DNA from: Ruminococcus sp. UBA4383
Lineage (GTDB): Bacteria; Bacillota; Clostridia; Oscillospirales; Ruminococcaceae
Direction: 5' to 3'
DNA length: 7,101 nucleotides
Assembly (NCBI GenBank): GCA_002389995.1
Contig: DGRR01000182.1
Span: 1 to 7,101 of the forward strand
Part shown: piece after piece, positions 4,901 through 7,101 of the stretch
Position numbering within the stretch: position 1 is the stretch's first letter
How the letters are laid out: each line of letters opens with the position of its first letter
Translations under genes and position numbers: made by a program
Notes under the pieces: generated by a model
Seen by the model: the letters and a program-made list of their open reading frames with translations, nothing else
Told to the model about the DNA's origin: nothing
Databases searched by the model: none

Positions 4901-7101
4901 AATTAAAAGCGTACGCTTTGGTGTCAGGAAATTAGTTTCAGAAGAAACAAGCCAGACGATAGGCAGTCTCTCTCTCGATGCATCGAATGAAAGAGCAGGC
5001 GAAAAAATTTATATTTTCAGTCTCGGAAATGCAAGACAAGGCTGGAATCTCCGATTCAACAAGTATGACGAGGACGGAGAAACAAAATTATCAGACTATA
5101 CAGGTTACAGAGTATGTCTTTATAAGTGCGATGCTCAGGGAAATCCCACAGGAAATGCACTTGTTACAGATACCACAGGCGAATTTGTAAAACCTCTTCT
5201 CTTCCCTCCAAAAGATTCCCTTGCAAACGGTGACTATGTAATAGTTGAGGAATCAGCTCCCGAAAATTATGGCAAGGCTGACAATATCTATGTCAGACTT
5301 ACAGGAAACGGAAGGGATTTCAAAGTTCTTTCAGGCGATTCCCTTGACAACCTCACTCAGGTAAATCCAAGCAATACAGGCACATATACAACATTCTACT
5401 ATGATGTAAAAATGTCTGACAAGAAAACTGTAAACAAGGTAAGTTTCTCCAAAGTAGATGACGGTCAGAAAATTACCAATATTACAGATTCCACACATTC
5501 AAGAGGTTATGATGTTGAGTCCGATGCGAAAAATGTCGCAGGCGCAACAATGAAACTAACCTATACAAGCGAAATTGCAGGAACAGACCTCAGCAAAGTA
5601 ACTTCAAGCTACGACAGTTCAGCCGAATCAGGTTTTATCCTCGGCGTTGACAACAAAAATATCACATGGATTACAAGAAATGAAAAGATAACCTTTGACG
5701 GACTTCCCAACGGAAGTTACACACTCGAAGAAATTTCCGCCCCCAACGGCTATCAGCCCATAAGCAAGGCTTATCTGACCATAAAGGACGGCGAAGTTAC
5801 TTCAACAGGTACAATCTATGTAAATGCAGACGGTTCAGATGTTGTTGCGACTGATACTCTTTACAGCCTTTCAATCCGTAAGACAAAACCTCTCGGATAT
5901 AATGCAAATGCAAACAACGAGATGAATGATACTCCGGTAGCAGGAGCAGTTTTACAGCTTACAGGCAATACAATGGCTGACGGAAACGGCGACAGCATTG
6001 ACCTTTCAAATGTTTCCGCCCGTGACAATCAGGTTTACCTCGCAGACGGCTCAGGAAACAACGACCACGCAACACCTCAGACTCTTACAGATAATATCGT
6101 AGGCGGTCTTAAAGACAATTATACATACGAATGGACTTCAATAGGAAGTGCGGTTCTGTTCATGGGACTTCCTGAGGGTTACTATACAATTCATGAAGTT
6201 TCAGCTCCCACAGGCTTTGAAAAGTCAGAAGACATGACTTTCAGAGTTCAGAGAGATACAAATGAAGAATCCTCAACTTTCGGAAAACTCATCATGACTG
6301 AAGGTAAGGACAGAAATCAGAACTATGACCAGATAACTGTATATGACGAATCACACGATATCGAAATAAGCAAGCGTGACATGGGAGGAGAACTCCTTTC
6401 AGGCGCAGAATTTACACTTACAAAATATGACAGTAATGACAGCCCCGTTTCATTTGAAGATGAAGGCATAGCATTCAGAACATATCAGGAAAACCTTGAA
6501 GATGTAACAACAGGCTCAGAAGATGACGGTGACAACAATTCAAAGAATGACAAGTTCGTCACAATAAATCACAGCGGTGCATACACAATCAGAGGCAACA
6601 CATTCAACCATGTGAAAATTGACGGTGCTTCCGTAACAGACGGTGCAGTACAGAACAATTATGAATATTCGGGAACTTCTTCAGGAGAACTCAGCATAGC
6701 AGGTCTTTATGACGGTGTATATGTTGTAACATTTGAAGACGGTACAGTTTATTCAATAAGAGCTGATTACAATTCAGAAGAAATAACTTCTGTTGAAAAG
6801 CTCGAAAAAGCATCTGTTGAAGCAGACGGAACAGTTAAATTCACAGGCGGAGATAAAATAATTACAGGTCTTGATGACGGTAAATATGTTCTCCATGAGA
6901 GTATCGCTCCCAACGGCTACGAAGCTGTTACAGATTTCAGCTTTGAAGTAAAGGACGGCGTAATTGACAAGGATTCAATAAAGGCAGTTACAACAGGCGA
7001 TACAGTTGATATATCCGAAAATGTTGAGGTTGACAGCGAAAATCCCGCAAAACTCATCATCAAGGACAGAAAAGAGGCTCTTTCCGTAAATATCAGCAAG
7101 A
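1941..7101 (+). CDS. Giant secreted choice-of-anchor A / multi-CnaB (SpaA-like) adhesin, 3' truncated
   Basis: An open frame of 1720 codons with no stop, running off the right edge. Residues 1-41 are a signal peptide: basic MRKSIAKR, a hydrophobic stretch (about 9-31), and likely cleavage near TNAA (38-41). A short linker leads to a choice-of-anchor A type adhesive domain (about 92-440). Behind it come SpaA/CnaB-like beta-sandwich repeats at about 451-553, 554-643, 644-754, 757-908, 1034-1160, 1161-1305, 1306-1470 and 1471-1711. A ninth begins at the last codon (Lys1720). A different domain (909-1033) interrupts the series. This is the plan of Gram-positive wall-anchored adhesins and pilus tip proteins: binding head outward, crosslinked stalk toward the wall. 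Target ligand is unknown. An LPXTG signal and membrane anchor would be expected downstream but are not visible. It is a separate transcription unit with its own promoter. No sortase gene is in the window, so pilus membership is unproven. Confidence 0.9.
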   Translation, partial: MRKSIAKRLISGFTSALVAVSYAIPSGLSSLGGRILRTNAANEVSNLTGTKTTDDVTLLVGKTPVKHDGTPFTDTEKANLESIIQAYDEEYALGIASQFALFVAGDFTPKESDAEGRTVIGGDLAVETRWSSYVIGKGDYAKGTALSTLLNNSDYASVILGGSVTNGKLSNETNKPENESSKLIVFNRNEDEVKQNLQLYMKGFFENSTYYDVGKAQTYAVKLLDIEEQFENLNKRSQKLAAMKDQFDVTYDESSKIITFTYTGDSSVPTETVYLTLTDEELEWFRHAKNIKYVNVPELAQPREVVNNDGTMAEWNYSYIVVNIPQTENEDGSLHIGEWSGQNDAQASVNGVDIGIGGSISGNNFGNNLPGVTSLLYNIPNAEKLVLGGTSFYGTVFAPNAEVTDEKSLNEGRGDNPHLSGALIARSFKGYTEFGYRPFTGPYSMIGSHIEFSTDIFKKDNFGNPIEGAEIGLYDENGKLVSVSFTGADGKATLKFPSADIPNEESSITSKYIIKEVAAPAGYDISDEEYELTVKETFKEFSGTFMSSILEENVEFSLKDPSGNISESSVSYDYSLTQKDISAKTSTIDGVSYKSTLDSGNYVFGTPDPADDSDKVAVDSKNGVVYPLIKTSDGNIITITDNQQLWLAKKDENTKQFLGGAFLEVSREDKNFKIISSADGYLKFNISENEADESDTTLIAGKTYTLTETTPPEGYKTADPITFTIKKTDGKFELYIGENTSPEDSRIVEMFDKELGRIGLQKIDLSDESTITGAKLKLYKLNDSAFAEGKLETGDNNNSFDSLSADDYIDVTEELTGSPVITSGKDPVYPDDLPEGIYGLVETETADPNYDNSLVGKVNVFTVKADGSAISGRFRPAEYSEVETSEYSTADAGFERNGDKIVNFSDPSKIISENEYITKVIFTANDDMSLNTGDWASFLPPDSISVSELADGTKETTFNYGTGISYANIKDSQYNISWNSSMNASDSIKSVRFGVRKLVSEETSQTIGSLSLDASNERAGEKIYIFSLGNARQGWNLRFNKYDEDGETKLSDYTGYRVCLYKCDAQGNPTGNALVTDTTGEFVKPLLFPPKDSLANGDYVIVEESAPENYGKADNIYVRLTGNGRDFKVLSGDSLDNLTQVNPSNTGTYTTFYYDVKMSDKKTVNKVSFSKVDDGQKITNITDSTHSRGYDVESDAKNVAGATMKLTYTSEIAGTDLSKVTSSYDSSAESGFILGVDNKNITWITRNEKITFDGLPNGSYTLEEISAPNGYQPISKAYLTIKDGEVTSTGTIYVNADGSDVVATDTLYSLSIRKTKPLGYNANANNEMNDTPVAGAVLQLTGNTMADGNGDSIDLSNVSARDNQVYLADGSGNNDHATPQTLTDNIVGGLKDNYTYEWTSIGSAVLFMGLPEGYYTIHEVSAPTGFEKSEDMTFRVQRDTNEESSTFGKLIMTEGKDRNQNYDQITVYDESHDIEISKRDMGGELLSGAEFTLTKYDSNDSPVSFEDEGIAFRTYQENLEDVTTGSEDDGDNNSKNDKFVTINHSGAYTIRGNTFNHVKIDGASVTDGAVQNNYEYSGTSSGELSIAGLYDGVYVVTFEDGTVYSIRADYNSEEITSVEKLEKASVEADGTVKFTGGDKIITGLDDGKYVLHESIAPNGYEAVTDFSFEVKDGVIDKDSIKAVTTGDTVDISENVEVDSENPAKLIIKDRKEALSVNISK
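2214..3260 (+). other. Choice-of-anchor A adhesive domain (residues about 92-440)
   Basis: Family hallmarks appear in order. A start segment FALFVAGDF is followed by DAEGR-VIGGD (from residue 113) and a SVILGGSV strand. A helical region (about 195-245) carries the heavily charged EQFENLNKRSQKLAAMKDQF. A strand pair YIVVNIPQT follows, then YGTVFAPNAEV (393-403), HLSGALIARSF (418-428) and a closing EFGYRPF (433-439). In this family the domain is a beta-helix-like head at the N-terminus of secreted proteins whose anchors vary, and it is thought to be adhesive. The assignment rests on remembered motifs, not a search. Confidence 0.78.
3291..7100 (+). repeat. Array of eight-plus SpaA/CnaB-like protein repeats
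   Basis: Each repeat opens with a strand bearing K-x-D followed by a GA-xxxLY element and closes with G-x-Y-xx-x-E-xxAPxGY. Compared with the Streptococcus CnaB2 domain (SpyCatcher parent), the bond-forming Lys and catalytic Glu fall at K458/E516, K649/E708, K762/E842, K1041/E1103, K1171/E1264, K1314/E1419 and K1478/E1653. A partner Asp is visible before the next repeat at D752, D1160, D1305, D1469 and D1709, each 9-11 residues ahead of the next lysine. Repeat 1 has no clear Asp (E551 or N553 could serve). Repeat 2 lacks both Lys and Glu. The repeats are diverged at DNA level, so this is an old array. Confidence 0.85.
4665..5039 (+). other. Unassigned domain between CnaB-like repeats 4 and 5 (residues 909-1033)
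   Basis: About 125 residues without the K-x-D or E-xxAPxGY marks of the neighbours. Predicted as all beta from alternating hydrophobic strands such as YITKVIFTAND, ETTFNYG, YNISWNSS and IKSVRFGVRK. It has two tryptophans (GDWASF and ISWNSS) and many Asp, Asn and Ser in loops, as in small carbohydrate-binding-like sandwiches. No family was recognised. It could also be a CnaB repeat diverged beyond recognition. Confidence 0.5.

Noticed and set aside
4978..5190. 70-codon + strand open frame in another frame
   Set aside because: It is nested in the adhesin frame, which is unbroken here and carries a clear CnaB-like repeat.
6917..7099. 60-codon minus-strand open frame at the right edge
   Set aside because: Antisense shadow of repeat 8 of the adhesin.
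1..7101. CRISPR arrays, tRNA or rRNA genes, insertion sequences
   Set aside because: No short direct repeats with spacers, no cloverleaf or rRNA sequence, and no transposase or terminal inverted repeats were seen.

Overview
The window suggests a low-to-moderate GC, Gram-positive gut Clostridia, probably Ruminococcus or another member of the Oscillospirales. This is inferred from family content and style (ClpB of Firmicutes type, HU followed by a Lys/Ala-rich DUF6465-like protein, strong GGAGG ribosome sites, a giant repeat-built surface protein). No species can be named from the sequence alone. All genes seen are on the + strand.

Region 1 (1-785) is the 3' end of clpB, covering most of the second AAA+ ATPase ring and the C-terminal domain of the disaggregase. 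Region 2 (786-1755) starts with a short gap holding a perfect consensus sigma-A promoter (TTGACA, 17 bp, TATAAT). It drives a two-gene unit: a 91-residue HU nucleoid protein, then a 147-residue protein with an H1-like Lys/Ala/Pro/Glu-rich tail and a compact C-terminal domain. The unit ends at a strong intrinsic terminator (1717-1754).

Region 3 (1756-7101) has its own promoter (TTGAAA, 17 bp, extended -10 TATAAT) and a roughly 98-nt leader with a long hairpin almost at the predicted 5' end. A giant secreted protein gene follows and stays open, without any stop, for 1720 codons to the edge of the window. It encodes a signal peptide and an N-terminal choice-of-anchor A type adhesive domain. Behind that is a stalk of at least eight SpaA/CnaB-like repeats, interrupted by one domain of unknown type. 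Seven repeats keep the lysine and glutamate needed for self-forming isopeptide crosslinks; repeat 2 has lost both. The C-terminus, where a sortase signal would be expected, lies outside the window.

The housekeeping genes (protein disaggregation, nucleoid structure) and the adhesin are separate transcription units, and nothing indicates a functional link between them. The most interesting parts are the adhesin architecture, its degenerate and enlarged repeats, the unassigned insert domain and the 5' leader hairpin.
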